From positions 257,474-321,473 of the forward strand of contig VSDK01018474.1 of assembly GCA_009767595.1 (NCBI GenBank): a stretch of 64,000 nucleotides of DNA. The letters run 5' to 3'. The translations under genes were made by a program, and so were the position numbers. The notes under the pieces are model-generated. The model worked only from the letters and a program-made list of their open reading frames with translations, had not been told where the DNA came from and made no database searches. This document shows positions 40,309-51,767 of the stretch, piece by piece (within the stretch, counting starts at the first letter, position 1; each line of letters begins with the position of its first letter). The stretch comes from Symbiodinium kawagutii. Lineage: Eukaryota; Sar; Dinophyceae; Suessiales; Symbiodiniaceae.

Positions 40309-41389
40309 CTAAGGAGCAAAAGAAACATGTTGGACTGCTTGATTCAATCGACAAAAAGTAGCACATCCAACAAATCTAGGAGAGCAAGCCGAATCTACAC
40401 ATGAAACAATCGAATGAATAAACCAAGCATCTACAACGAGATGAGTTCGAATCCCTAGGAAAGTCGAAGTGGATGTCCCTCCATCCATGGAGATGGGTTT
40501 TCTCGCTGAGATCGCAGGGCGGTTCCCTCTGAGCCTAGCAATTGCTACATAGATAATGGTGGCTAGTGGCTGGTTGTACCACCAGCATTGGCATCCATAA
40601 TAAGTGGCGCCAGCGGTATCAGCTTGTACCCCTGTGGGTCCTCAGCTGTTGGTCAATACATTTTAGGATGGGCTCGTGGCAATGAGCAGTTGCTGGTTTA
40701 CCTTGAGCAGGTACGGCACCCCAAGTGGATGGATGTAAACATGTCTAGAATGCTTCCTGTCATCAACAACGGTTTTTTGCAAGGCCAAATCATCAAAGGT
40801 ACACTCTGGCGTTTTTTTTTGTGACTTGGTTGTCCAAAATCGCAATGACACGGTACAACTGCCACAGAAAGCAGCAGCTGAACCCCTGGCATTGGAGCAG
40901 TGGGAACGCATCTTTTTTCACGCTCAGCGCAGAAATGCGATTGCCCCAGTCCTGTGGCCGCTCAAATGGCTCGCCATGACTTGTTACCAGCGCCAATGAC
41001 TCACCAAAAGCTCAAACTATACCATCAGGGATCGTCAGGGACCATCAGGAATGGGTACGTTAAGAACAGAACCTCTCATCATAAATTTTATAAGAAATTA
41101 TGCTTTTTGGTTGTCATGGGGCTTGTGACGCTGCATTGCAAAATCAAATAGACAAAATGGAACTGCCTGCTCTTGCTTTAGAGCCACCTGTGGGTCACTA
41201 CCCATTGCACAATTCATGGATGACGGGCCAAAACACGCTCGATCCTCATGAGTTACTCTAATGGATGATGATGCATAACATCCTCCCTCATTCGCAGGTG
41301 TTTGACTACATGTTTCTGGGTTTCCATGTTGCGGAAAGAAGGGCCCCGCCCGCAGCCACGGACTGTCGCCGCATTTTTGTGCGAGTCAT
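40309..41389. other. No gene supported
   Basis: No frame with convincing protein character. 41250-41389 leads into the 3' flank of J-domain gene B. Confidence 0.45.
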
Positions 41390-41455
41390 CTGCATCAGAA
41401 CGCGTCAGCTGTTTCGTTAAAAGATGCATTGGCAACGTGGCATATGAACATGCCA

Positions 41456-43051
41456 TCACGCAGACACCCGAACGGAAAACCGCCTCACCAAACTGGCGGG
41501 TTCGCAGGGTGCATGCGACTCGTGAATGATCACGAGCTCTAAGCATGGCAACACTCTCAAAAGCGTTGCCCACAGAATGGCACTGGAAACTACAGACACA
41601 GGCACCTGCCTCAGATCCAGACACCGTGTCTCACGCAAGAGCGTTGAGTTGAGGATTGACACCACTTGTAGCCAAGGTGCGGCACCACTTGGGAAATCTT
41701 CTTTCGACATCACCGCCTCCTTCCTCAAGTGGTCTCGGACTTCGTCCCAAGAAGCTTTGCGAGCTGCAGCCAGCCGAGCCAAATCCTTCAACGAGGTCAT
41801 AGCTAACACCATGGCCTTTTCAGCCTTTGGCATTTGCTTCCAACCGCAAGGCAGCAAAGGCGCAGGCAACGCCAATGTGGCGTCTCTTGGCGACAGCAGC
41901 TGCCTTAAGGCCATCTTTCCATCAGGTTGGTCCAGAAGCCGTTGGAGCTCGGCCAAAGGAAGCTTCACCCATCCTGACGGCTGCTTGCCGTACCTGCGCA
42001 GCCGCAGAGTTGTCACATCACAGCATGCTTCTTGGTGACACAAGATGTATCCTCTAAGCTCATTGGCCTTTTGCAGGCGACGTGCTTCAAGGTCACCTTT
42101 GCTTTCATGGAGCATCTTCTCCCATTTCTTCCTGAGTGCTGTGACTTGTGGACCTGATGACGCTTGCTGCAGATCCCGGCGCATCTCCAATGCCAGGGCC
42201 AAGTCATCAACTGCTGGAGTACAGTAAGTTTTTCCTCCCACACTCTTTCTGGAGCTGAAAGTGAATGAGCACTGAAATCCAGTGGGGGCGAGTGCCTTCA
42301 AGGCTTCTGCCATGGCAGTTTCCATCGAGACATCGGGTTTTGCCTGAAGGCTTTGCAAGAGGTGGGTTCTCAACTGCACCACTGAGGAGTGGTAGAAGGC
42401 CAACACTGGGATGAGCTGCGAGGTGGGCGTTGCCAGGCTCAGCCCGCGGATGAGGAATTCTCCCCTCCAATTCCTGCCTTTTTTGCAGAGATATTTTGTG
42501 CCCAGGTTGGCATTGCACATATATGCTATGGAGCTATCAGTCGCCACGGCGCTCTCGTCAGTCTGGGTCTTGGGTGTCTTCCCTGTCTTCTTGCCAATTC
42601 GCTGGGGAGGTGCACTAAGGCAGTCCAACAGTTTTGCAAGCTGTTTTCTGCTGCATCCCTCAAGGAGTTGCTGCCATCCATCCGGTGTTGTTGCCAGCAG
42701 GACTTGCACCATGTCCTTAGGGAAGTCGGCCAGCACATGTGCCACAGGCCTGGTGCCAGCATTTGCGCAAGCCTCCGGGTTGAGGCCATTGCAGTGCCCA
42801 TGTTCCAGCAAAGACATGTCATACTGGTGCCGCATGCCAGCATCGGACAGAACCTCATATGCATGCGCGACTTCCTGGAACATCTTGGCGTTCCCGCCTC
42901 TGTCAGGATGGACTTGCAAAGCCATGCGGTAGTATCCTTGCACAATTTCTCGCTGCGATGCTCTCCATGAAACCTGCAAAATCTTGTACAGATTTTTGGG
43001 AGCGCTGCTGTCTTCACATGCACTTTCGAACTTCCGCTTCTTTGGCGGCAT
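41456..43051 (-). CDS. J-domain protein, copy B (531 aa)
   Basis: Intronless and complete. Nuclear localisation signal MPPKKRKFES, HPD at 48-50, same architecture and C-terminus as copy C. The middle (QLRTHLLQSLQAKPDVSMET, about residue 240) matches copy A, whereas the regions on both sides match copy C, so B looks like a mosaic. Its 5' flank matches copy A (GGGACATTTAGCTGA). Hsp70 partner activity is inferred from the J-domain; the substrate is unknown. Confidence 0.86.
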   Translation of the reverse strand: MPPKKRKFESACEDSSAPKNLYKILQVSWRASQREIVQGYYRMALQVHPDRGGNAKMFQEVAHAYEVLSDAGMRHQYDMSLLEHGHCNGLNPEACANAGTRPVAHVLADFPKDMVQVLLATTPDGWQQLLEGCSRKQLAKLLDCLSAPPQRIGKKTGKTPKTQTDESAVATDSSIAYMCNANLGTKYLCKKGRNWRGEFLIRGLSLATPTSQLIPVLAFYHSSVVQLRTHLLQSLQAKPDVSMETAMAEALKALAPTGFQCSFTFSSRKSVGGKTYCTPAVDDLALALEMRRDLQQASSGPQVTALRKKWEKMLHESKGDLEARRLQKANELRGYILCHQEACCDVTTLRLRRYGKQPSGWVKLPLAELQRLLDQPDGKMALRQLLSPRDATLALPAPLLPCGWKQMPKAEKAMVLAMTSLKDLARLAAARKASWDEVRDHLRKEAVMSKEDFPSGAAPWLQVVSILNSTLLRETRCLDLRQVPVSVVSSAILWATLLRVLPCLELVIIHESHAPCEPASLVRRFSVRVSA

Positions 43052-44254
43052 GGCTGCAACAACTTTGGCGATCTTGCTGTGATTTGTTTCTCAAAACGAG
43101 TTGCAACCTTTTTCTCGGTGGGACATTTAGCTGATGTGGGTTCTGGGGGGTTCTATGGTTCTATGTTCATTGTCTTGAGAAGCGGCCCTGGCTGTGCAAG
43201 TCATGCTCCTCACCTGCCCCTTGATGTGCCAAATGGCAACTGTTTGCCACCGACGATCATGCAACAAGCACCATTCAACATGCCGAAATTCCAAACCTCA
43301 ACGGATTTTTAGAGAAATTTTAACTGCGAATCAATCTGCGAGTTCATATGTCCATCATCACCCACTGATTTGCCTACGTTTCTCTATCTGCGTGAGAAGG
43401 TTTCAACTGCCTACAAGTTCTCCAAACGTCAAACATATTTGCACACCTTGCACATGCCCATTCAAACCTTGGCAGCACCAATGATGGACCTCGTCCCTTG
43501 ATCCACCAGCCTGGACGTTGTATTCCAATCGTTGGGACCAAGAGAGCTTCGCATGTTCCGCATTGACCCACTCCTGCCGAGAAGTCACAGGCAATGGTTC
43601 CAATGGTTCCAATTGTCCTGCACAATTGGTCCACCAAAATGTCCAGAATTGGCCCCTGTTTTGGGTTCTCAATTTCTGTGCTCAGGGCACCACCCACCCG
43701 TGCCCACATCTACCAGCAAATGCTCTCAATGTCAATCCTGCACCAGCATGGGTCCATAGCTATGCCAGCTACACATGCGTACCGAGATGCATCAGGCCAT
43801 TACTCCCCAGCAATCAGACCATTGGCATGATGTTCCCCACATTGGCAAAGTTGATCTTGTGGCAGACCGGAATTCAATCAAAGCCAGTTCACTGGTTTGC
43901 TAAAGCCACGATGGAGGGCAGCACAAAGCGCCATATCATTACCATCACCATTGCTCCATCAACCATCGACTATAATGACCAACGATGAATGACCATGAAC
44001 AAGATAGCTATATGGTTCACCTATAATCATCGATTGGCCATGCATAACGATAACTGGCCATAAGTCTTTAGTAATTGTCAGTATTGATGATTGCTGTCCA
44101 CTCAACAATCACCAACTATCAAGGATATTCCCGACCCCTACTCATGCCAACCATTATCATCACCGCCCCCACTATTGCTGGTGCTTCTGGTTTAAATCGC
44201 ACATTCATGAATCATCCAAGTCACCACAAGCATCATCCATCGACCAAACATCAC

Positions 44255-44352
44255 CCCCCAAGCAGTTCCTGCAAGAAGCTTCTGCAGCACTTGGGGGTTC
44301 CAAAACGCAAAGGCCACCAGCTCGGTAGCAGCAAACCAGCTTCTGGCATGGC
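44255..44352 (-). CDS. Conserved 98-nt exon, duplication copy B
   Basis: Acceptor ATGGCCAG|GCC, donor TGGGGG|GTGATG. Encodes HARSWFAATELVAFAFWNPQ, then VLQKLLAGTAWG. Same length and phase as copy A. The donor here is GT where A has GC. Family unknown. Confidence 0.6.
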
Positions 44353-46109
44353 CTGGCCATTCAACCAGCATGGCTGGTGCTGTTGTCAACCATGGCTGTT
44401 CATAATGATGAACTGATTAACTATGGGAGAAAAATAACATCAAATGATAGCGACGGTATTTCATGATTCAATTGATGGGTTCATCATCATCATCATCATC
44501 ATCATCACCACCAACTATCGCTATATCATTATCAATTCTGAGTTGGCCATGTTGATAATGATTCAGCATGGATAGTGCTAACCCATGCTGAACACTTGTA
44601 TGATGATTCATGATGGCTGATCATGGTCGATGATGGTGGACGGCTGGCCATGGCTATTCTTGAAGATTGACAATGGGTCACAGCCAACAACAGTAGTCCT
44701 AATTCAATTCACCAGAAAATCCAGAAACTATGAAATCGATGAAAGTGTGTACTGGGTACCCTGCGGGAATCGACTGCCACTGTTGCGTGGGCATGACCTT
44801 CAAGTGCGAGGTTCAACGATAAGGAACGGCTGAAGCATGGCAGCACTTCAACAACCGCGCCTTCTACTCGTGCTACACAGTTGCTGTTTGGAGATCTTGA
44901 CTCCTACATCCCCTAGTTCGGATTTGCCCAGTTTGCTCCACCCGATTGCTGATCAATCTCTTTGTCGTGCCTAAAATGTTTTTCAATTTTTTCCCTCTGG
45001 TCATGCTACACAACCGTTGGAAGAACGCGATCCCTGCCGCCCCCGTAACAACACCGGCCTCGCTGATCACAGAGAATCAGGTAGCTTGGTCAGAGTGGGT
45101 CCTGTCTCCGACACATGAATGGAAGTGGAGAATAAATGGCCAAGCAAGAATTTGCAAGACATCGTTAGTCATCTTGAACAAAAAAGTTGGTTTCGAGGCA
45201 TTCTGATCCATGTCATGCGGAAAACATGAGAGAAGTTGGACGGTTTTCAAGCGTGAGGTGCCTCGCAGATTAGCTTTCCGAGCTTATTATGCATGCGGCT
45301 CGCAAGCCGCTTCTCCGCGACTGGCACACCCGCTGCCCAGTAACAGTGACATCGACTGGAAAAATGTGCATTGTATTCTATGGCTGATCAACCAATTCCT
45401 AGGTTCCACCCAAGCAACAGCTTGTAACATGTGAGCAGCAATTCTTATTTTCCGCCCTCATTCTTGCAAATTAATGCTGAGCTATTGTTTGCCTATGAGC
45501 TATTGTTTGCCTATGCCGTGCTATGTCGAGTCAAAAGGATCTAGGCTTCGAACTCATGGTGAGATTCATGCTGATCGAGAAGATGCTTTTGATGTTGATA
45601 ATCACAAGAAGAATGTCGATTATGACAATGACGATGACGACGATGACGATGACGATGATACGGCATGATCAATTTAGAAGCGCCACCATGATGGCGGATG
45701 GGTTGAGCGTTCGACAGCCATTCCTTGAAATGAAGATCCGCTTAGCTTGGGAGGTCACTGATCCCAGCAATCCAATGACATCCCGAAGCACAAAACAACA
45801 GTTTTACGAAAAGGTGCCTCTCTGAGCAACGCTTGCATGGTTCACAGCCTAAACAGCAACACTGGTGCTTGAAGACCTTGACCCCCCATATCCCCGGTTT
45901 GTGTTTTTTTCCCTTTGATCATGCTACACAACCATTGGAAGAAAAACCATCCCTGGCGCGCCCTTAACAACACTGGCCTTGCCCATTGCTGCAAATCAGT
46001 AGCCTGGTGAGAATGACTCCTCTCTCCTGCGCAGGAATGGAATTGGAGAATGAGTGGCTAAGCAAGAATTAGAATAAGACGTTGTTCGCCCATTGCTTGG
46101 TTTATGGAC
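44353..46109. other. No gene supported; internal tandem duplication
   Basis: 44865-45170 and 45825-46080 are a diverged direct duplication (TGGTCATGCTACACAACCGTTGG / TGATCATGCTACACAACCATTGG and AATGGCCAAGCAAGAAT / AGTGGCTAAGCAAGAAT). Small ATC and GAC microsatellites lie at 44487 and 45625-45660. A minus-strand open end at about 45255-45330 (RVCQSRRSGLRAACIISSES) is weak. Confidence 0.6.
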
Positions 46110-46665
46110 TCATTACCGTGGTGGGATTCGCTGACAACCGACTGTTGATAATGATCTTGGATGAGGAGGATCATACTTGAGAGAAGAATCTTTATCTTAT
46201 TCACACATGAATGTGGACGGCAAAACGGCCGAACAAACATAACCTGCATACATGTAGTAGAACATCAGTATTATGAGCAGTAAGAGAAATGCAAAACCTG
46301 CACGCGTACCATTGGAAGCATTTACATATCATTTACCCCATGTATTCCCTCTGAGGCCTGTCTAGTTTTTTCTTTTTTGGAATCCACTTAAAACGTGTGC
46401 TTGCACGCATAAAACATCAAAAGATCAAGACATGCAAATGAAGGTAAAAACTGAAACTGTAAACATCAGTCAAAATAACCTGTCCGAAATTCATGGGTAA
46501 GCACATAATCATGGAAAACATTGAACTCCAATCAGCAAAAATAATTGCATTTGAACCCCATGTGCATACACGGCTTCTTGACAAACTTCAGTTTTACCAA
46601 GTGAGCCTCCTCCGTTCCCAATAGGAAGGTGCATACCCGGAGGAATTTAGGTTGAGATGCGGCGA
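46110..46665. repeat. Duplicated block, copy 2 (partner 34740-36110)
   Basis: The diverged, shorter copy. It ends with GAGCCTCCTCCGTT followed by CATACCCGGAGG. Confidence 0.78.
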
Positions 46666-47734
46666 TGCGTTACCTGTTCCATGTTGAGAAACGTGGAAGT
46701 AGTGCCAAACCCTGATTTTGACCTCTTTAGAGAGAGTTGCTCACATGGTTGAGTGCCCTTAAGCAGCAAATTACCCAAATTTGCCACCTTTGTTTAGCAG
46801 CTTTTCCCTTGAGCAAGGGCCTCATTTCTTGCAATGCTGGGCTAAGAGCATCTAGGCTTCGAGACGGTTTTGTCCTGGGGCTTATCCCATTGAACTGACC
46901 TGGGGGGAACACACACCGGGATGAACCATCATCGGGTGTAACATTTTTGTCAGCAACCCCAATTAAGCAACTCCAAAAATGGGCCCTGTGGTATCAGAGC
47001 CAACCTGAAGAAATGGCCTAGGAAGTCAACGTGCAAGGCAAGATTGATCACAATCTGGTTCAATGAAACCTCTGAAACATCCAACATGCACGAAGCAGGA
47101 AGCATGTTGACCAAGCCTTCATTTCAAATGATGCTTAGACAGGTCATCCCTGCTAGTGAACTCATTATGCAAAAAAAGGCAAGCCCCGATGTCTAAAGCC
47201 CAGCCCAATGTAAATGCGAGTTGGTCGTTGGGATTGATACCTTCAGCATGGGAAGGCCTATTCTGATGTACCCAGAAACCCGTTTCCCCCGGAGGTGCTA
47301 CCCCAGCTATGTCAGTATGTCCCTAGCACTGACTACCACCATCAGCCGCTGGTTGCTTCTGATCGAATCAATCTTGACACTGCGATGCATGAGTATTTCG
47401 GATGACCAAAATCGACAGTCTTCTGCGTCAATTCTTGTATTATATTGGTTCATCCACTAATGCCAACTTACACATGACTATCGGTTGATGTTGGTTCAAA
47501 TTGGATATTGAAGAATCTCACTATTGGTGGTTATCCCGCTTGTTGTCGTTATGTCACCATGCAGAAAAATTGTCCCCTTTGAGGCTGAGAAAGGTGACCC
47601 CCATCGTGTTCAAACATTGTACAAAACTTGACCAGTGGACTAAACTCGATTGACAGGCTGGATAGGTGAGAGTCTTACCTGTCTCATTATGATGTTTCAT
47701 GACGATGATCTATGAGGACAATGGTCAACGATCA
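46666..47734. other. No gene supported
   Basis: No splice-flanked exon seen. A plus-strand frame at 47221-47460 is open but AT-balanced and unremarkable. Confidence 0.45.
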
Positions 47735-47758
47735 TGATGGTTGTGATGGTGATGATGA

Positions 47759-47792
<34 letters not shown>

Positions 47793-47885
47793 GAATAACG
47801 AAGATCTGGATAAGTGATGACAATGAATGATGTGTGAATGATGCGTGATGATACTCCATGATGCGTGATGATAATGTCAACGACT

Positions 47886-47922
<37 letters not shown>

Positions 47923-47944
47923 CGACGACGACGAGGTCGATGAC

Positions 47945-47985
<41 letters not shown>
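47735..47985. repeat. ATG/GGT and GAC/GAT microsatellites
   Basis: (GATG)n-(GGT)n at 47735-47795, then (GAC)n changing to (GAT)n at 47880-47985. They create poly-Asp and poly-Ser frames that are artefacts. Confidence 0.95.
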
Positions 47986-47986
<1 letters not shown>

Positions 47987-48013
47987 CTCGTACATGTTGA
48001 GAAGCGCAATTCC

Positions 48014-48113
48014 CTACATGTACTGCGTGAGTTTCTCCGTGGTCCAACTCTTAAATGTTCTCGAATTCCTGGCCGCCAAAGCACCTTCACTTGCTTCTCT
48101 CAACGACGACATC
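48014..48113 (-). CDS. Probable terminal exon
   Basis: 100 nt after an acceptor (TTTTGTCAG|GATG) to TAG. Reads MSSLREASEGALAARNSRTF, then KSWTTEKLTQYM. It lies 30 bp from the poly-GAT microsatellite. An upstream stretch in the same frame (IHCPSSRIQQLHCVFV) is also open. Confidence 0.47.
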
Positions 48114-49149
48114 CTGACAAAAACACAATGCAGCTGCTGTATGCGGGATGATGGACAATGTATCTTGCAACTAGATGCAACTCCCTCAAGACCCCAAATG
48201 CTTCTCAGCACTGTTGCTATTTGCCATTTCCTTTTTTTTTTTTTTTGGCAGGAACGCAGCAACGGTTTGACCTATCCCTTGTGAATCTGTAAATCTGTAT
48301 ATAAAAGGGCTCAAGGTGGAACGAAGGTCGGAGCCCTGCTCACTTTGAGCGTGGATCCACTGTTCACTTTGAGCGTGGATTCGTCCCCTGTGGGGCTTAA
48401 ACGGGTGTGTGGTACGGCAAAGCTGACTACAAAGTGTTCGCTGAGTCTACCAAAATCAACAAACACTAAGTCAGTCGCTTAAGCTGTGGCCATACCACTG
48501 TTATAAAGGCAATGACTCTGTACAAGGCATCAATTCGAACTCAGCTGGAGGAAGAGTGAGCCAACTTGGCTGCCAGCTGCTCAATTGCCGGACGGGTCGC
48601 CAGCTTACGGGTCGGGCCGTGCAACAGAACCACCGTCCTTCGAAGGCAAAAAACACTCAGGTGCCGAGCCATTGCTGGCTGCAGGAACCGACATTCTGTG
48701 GACTTGCCAACCAACTTCAGCATAGAAGTGATAGATGTAGATAGTGTATAATGAATCAACGGTTTTTATCATATCCATGGCCTATATTAAATAATTTAGG
48801 GGCACCCCAATTTGAGACACCTTCATATAATAAATACTCGATCACAGATTTCAAACCAGATCAACATTTGAAACTTGCAAACAACTTCCACTGCAGTCTA
48901 TCACTGTAGCTCCTGAAGGTCCGAAGAGGCAGCAGTGCTTCGTGTCACAGTACTGTCACTTGTCCTTGGAGCAATGGGAGCTGTGGGTGAAGCCGCAAAC
49001 CTTTAGAAATTTCCTGGAATAAGAAACGACTCCCTTATTCACGTGTGAGGGAGGGCTATTTAAGTCTAGCTTGCTGTCACAAGACTGGAAGATGCTGGAA
49101 AGGGCCGGTCTGAAGCGTCCCTGTGTCATGTGTGAGCCAAGATAAGTAA
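48114..49149. other. No gene firmly supported
   Basis: Contains a TATATAAAAGG string at 48298, a 24-bp twin repeat (CACTTTGAGCGTGGATYC at 48341 and 48365) and most of duplicated block 48410-49095. The open frames there are shared between the copies only in part. Confidence 0.4.
48410..49095. repeat. Duplicated block, copy 1 (partner 63340-64000)
   Basis: Shared strings: GGTACGGCAAAGCTGAC, TACCAAAATCAACRAACAC, GTACAAGGCATCAATTC, GACGGGTCGCCAGCTT, TTGTCCTTGGAGCAATGGGAG, CTTGCTGTCACAAGACTG. The order and strand are the same. Confidence 0.85.
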
Positions 49150-49346
49150 TTACTGCAACACAAGGGTCTCGTTCGAAGCACGTCGGACGTCTTCGTTGGA
49201 TGAATGCGGCTCATCCTTTCGATCCGCTACGCCCCCGCTGCTCTGATGGGCATTTGCCGCATTTGTCCTTGTGCCGGACGTGGGTGCCATGAGTACAGGC
49301 TTCTGATCATCACTTCCACTGCAGTTTGGGCGCACAGGCCTTGAAC
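49150..49346 (-). CDS. Probable terminal exon, polar protein end
   Basis: 197 nt after an acceptor (TGGAAAG|GTTCAAGG) to TAA: RPVRPNCSGSDDQKPVLMAP, TSGTRTNAANAHQSSGGVAD, RKDEPHSSNEDVRRASNET. A polar, probably disordered C-terminus. Family unknown. Confidence 0.48.
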
Positions 49347-50314
49347 CTTTCCACTTAAACAAGCAGGGCATTCATCATGCCTTCATCATGCTCCAATGAA
49401 TCCAACAAGGTAAGCAAGCGCACCCCATCCCTCGGCCAAGAGTCTCTTGAGAAGAAGCATGCGGGATCTCATTCTGAGCACGGCCAGGATTCCCGGTGTC
49501 GGTGGTAATCAGGTACGGGTGAAACTTCACACCGTCCTGCAGGAGCCAAGTTACAGTAGCTTTATCAAAGGAAATTTACATACGAAGTGGAGGAACTTCC
49601 GTATTACGGATACATATGCTTAGACTATCCCACCATCAATAATCTCACAATTGACAGTCCCAAAATTCACAGTCTCAAAATTAACAATCTCACAAATAGT
49701 TACCTTATCATGAAAATCTCGCAATACTATACGTCAATAATATCACGAGAAATAACCTCACAATGAATACAGCATATATTCCACAATCAAATACAGTTGA
49801 TAGTCACACAATGAATAATCTCGCCGCAATGGTGGCGCTGCGCGAGGTGATGCTGGAGGGATGTAGGATCGTCATGGTGCGTGACCAGTGCGATGCTTTG
49901 AGCACGTTGTCATGTTGTCACGTTGCAAGTGGAGGACGTCTCGCACCGAATGCCTTTTTTGAGTTTTGATCATTCAACAAACCATATGTTTTTACGTGGG
50001 AAACTTGCTTCGAGATCTCAAAAGGTAGCCTTGCGAATCGAACGGGTGAAAGACTAGATTTCGTGCTTGTGACGCACTTGTGATTTCGTGCTGGTGATTT
50101 TGTTTTTGTTGTACTGGCGGTTTTGTGCTGGTGTTTGCGTTGAGCTGGTGATTGTGTTGTGCTGGAGATTTTGTTATGCTGCATCCTACAGGCACAAATG
50201 TCATCTCTGTAGGCCTATATACGGTTGGAAACTTCCGCCCCCGCCTTGTGCAGGTACTACTTGTAAGTTATTATCCCCAACTCAAGGGGATAAGAAAAAA
50301 CGGATCAATGATCA
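49347..50314. other. No gene firmly supported
   Basis: A plus-strand patch at about 49815-49880 reads MVALREVMLEGCRIVM before GTGCGT and might be an exon. The rest is CACAATGAATA-type AT-rich DNA and TTGTGCTGGTG repeats (50080-50180). Confidence 0.35.
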
Positions 50315-51767
50315 TCAACAATGATTGAAATTGGGAACCGGTGGTGCATGACGGCTGAAGTCTCCATGAAACATCTTCCTGGCCTCCCGAGTGCTCAGCC
50401 TTTCGCGCAACCGATCATAGTGGTCTTCAAGTTGAAAGTCTGCGGCCCCAAGATGATTCTCCAACACGTCCAAGATCCTTTGTGTGAAGAGGCCGCCGGT
50501 TTCCTGGTCTCCTGCACCAAAACAGACACAGACAAAGAAGCGCGGGCAAATCTCTCAGAACAGCAGCGCTAAAAAAATGTTTTGTTCTGTTTTTACCTCC
50601 GTGTTCCACACTAACACCGTATTGGCACGATCTTCCACAAAAAGTTAACAATCTATCATATCTTTCAATCCGTGGCACACTGCGAAGCTCTTCCCGTTAC
50701 GGTTCCTGACACTCTGCGCCCTGGATGGCACGCAAATAGGATCCATGCCCGTGCCTCGCTGTTCAGCAGCAAACGGCTCGGCTTGGACAGACGGAAGTCG
50801 TCCTCCCCAGGAAAGATAGTGAGCATTCTCTGAACCTAAGATAAGGGGAGAACACCAGAGATTGAACACTTACCTTTGCCGCATTCTTTCATGATGTCTG
50901 GTGTTTGGATGTGAACGAATGAAACTCGACATTCTTGGTGAGCAATTCTGTGTAGAAAATCTGAAAGTTGTCATTGTGAGCAACCCCCGTCCTCACGCCA
51001 GCCATACCTGCAGAACCACACCAACCTCTCAAACCTGGAAGGAAAGTCCATGCAGCCGTTGACCGTCACATGAATGCGGGCCCTGGCGTGCTGGACAAAG
51101 CTACTCACCTTTCCGACCAGCTCGAAGATGGATACTCCATCACCCCAGCGGCCAGCATCTGCTGGTAGGAACTGCGGGCAGCCGCAGACGGTCTGAGAGT
51201 GGCATGAGATGTGCAACCAAACTACCGGCTCAATTGCTCCACGAAGATGCGCTTCAATCTGATCGAGCATGGCCTCAATGCCGTTCTTCTTCAAGTCCAA
51301 ATAAGGCAACACCTGGAGATTTGTGGCAAAGGAATCAAATGAATCAATTAAAGACACAAACAATTTCAATGGCTGCTCCGGAACAAATGATTCCTCTGGA
51401 TGTTTTGGTTACAGGCGTGACAAGTGCAAGCAAAAGAGATCAGAGATTCGGCCTCCCAACCCTTCCTGAGCTTGTCCACGAGTGCCGGAAAGCTTTGATC
51501 ATAGACACGATCCCAAATTGCTGTATTCACGTAGCCCTGCCGAAGAGCCAACAGGAAAGTACACCCAAATTCGGCAATCTGTTTCCCGGACGGCTTTGTG
51601 CAGGTGCATTCACCCAGATCGAAAATAAAAGAAAATCAGATCGTCAAGGCGAACACTTTCCACAATGACCTGTTTACTGTGCAATGCCAACCCAAAACCG
51701 TGCACATTTTTATGCTTTCCGAAACGCAATCCGTCCTCGATGTTGATGGGGATTGCAAGGCGGAGAC
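50315..51767 (-). CDS. Caspase-like (peptidase C14 family) protein, six exons, 5' end incomplete
   Basis: Exons with matching phases are 51767-51670, 51536-51453, 51312-51008, 50960-50874, 50827-50706 and 50511-50315 (TGA). The order of elements fits a caspase-like fold: LRLAIPIN start, a helix ending KLRKGWE joined to VLPYLDLKKNGIEAML, the catalytic-His strand PVVWLHISCHSQ, the catalytic-Cys strand RIHVTVNGCMDF, then ARAWILFACHPGRRVS joined to GDQETGGLFTQRILDVL. His is followed by Ser rather than the usual Gly. Two of the five introns appear to use non-GT donors (GC at 51452, GA at 50705), and one intron is only 46 nt. Protease activity is inferred. No N-terminal exon was found. The frame upstream of 51767 is ambiguous. 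Confidence 0.68.

Larger units (their letters stand above)
41390..44850. repeat. Segmental duplication, copy B (partner 13303-19180)
   Basis: Carries J-domain gene B, its 5' flank, the 98-nt exon at 44255-44352 and the hairpin block near 44550, in the same order as copy A. It lacks the 0.9-kb microsatellite of copy A. Confidence 0.85.

Noticed and set aside
42389..42970. Plus-strand ORF of 193 codons (and similar ones at 13538, 36808, 37895)
   Set aside because: Antisense shadows of the J-domain genes; they recur in each copy only because the sense gene is conserved.
47858..48284. Poly-Asp/poly-Thr ORFs
   Set aside because: Products of the GAC/GAT microsatellite.
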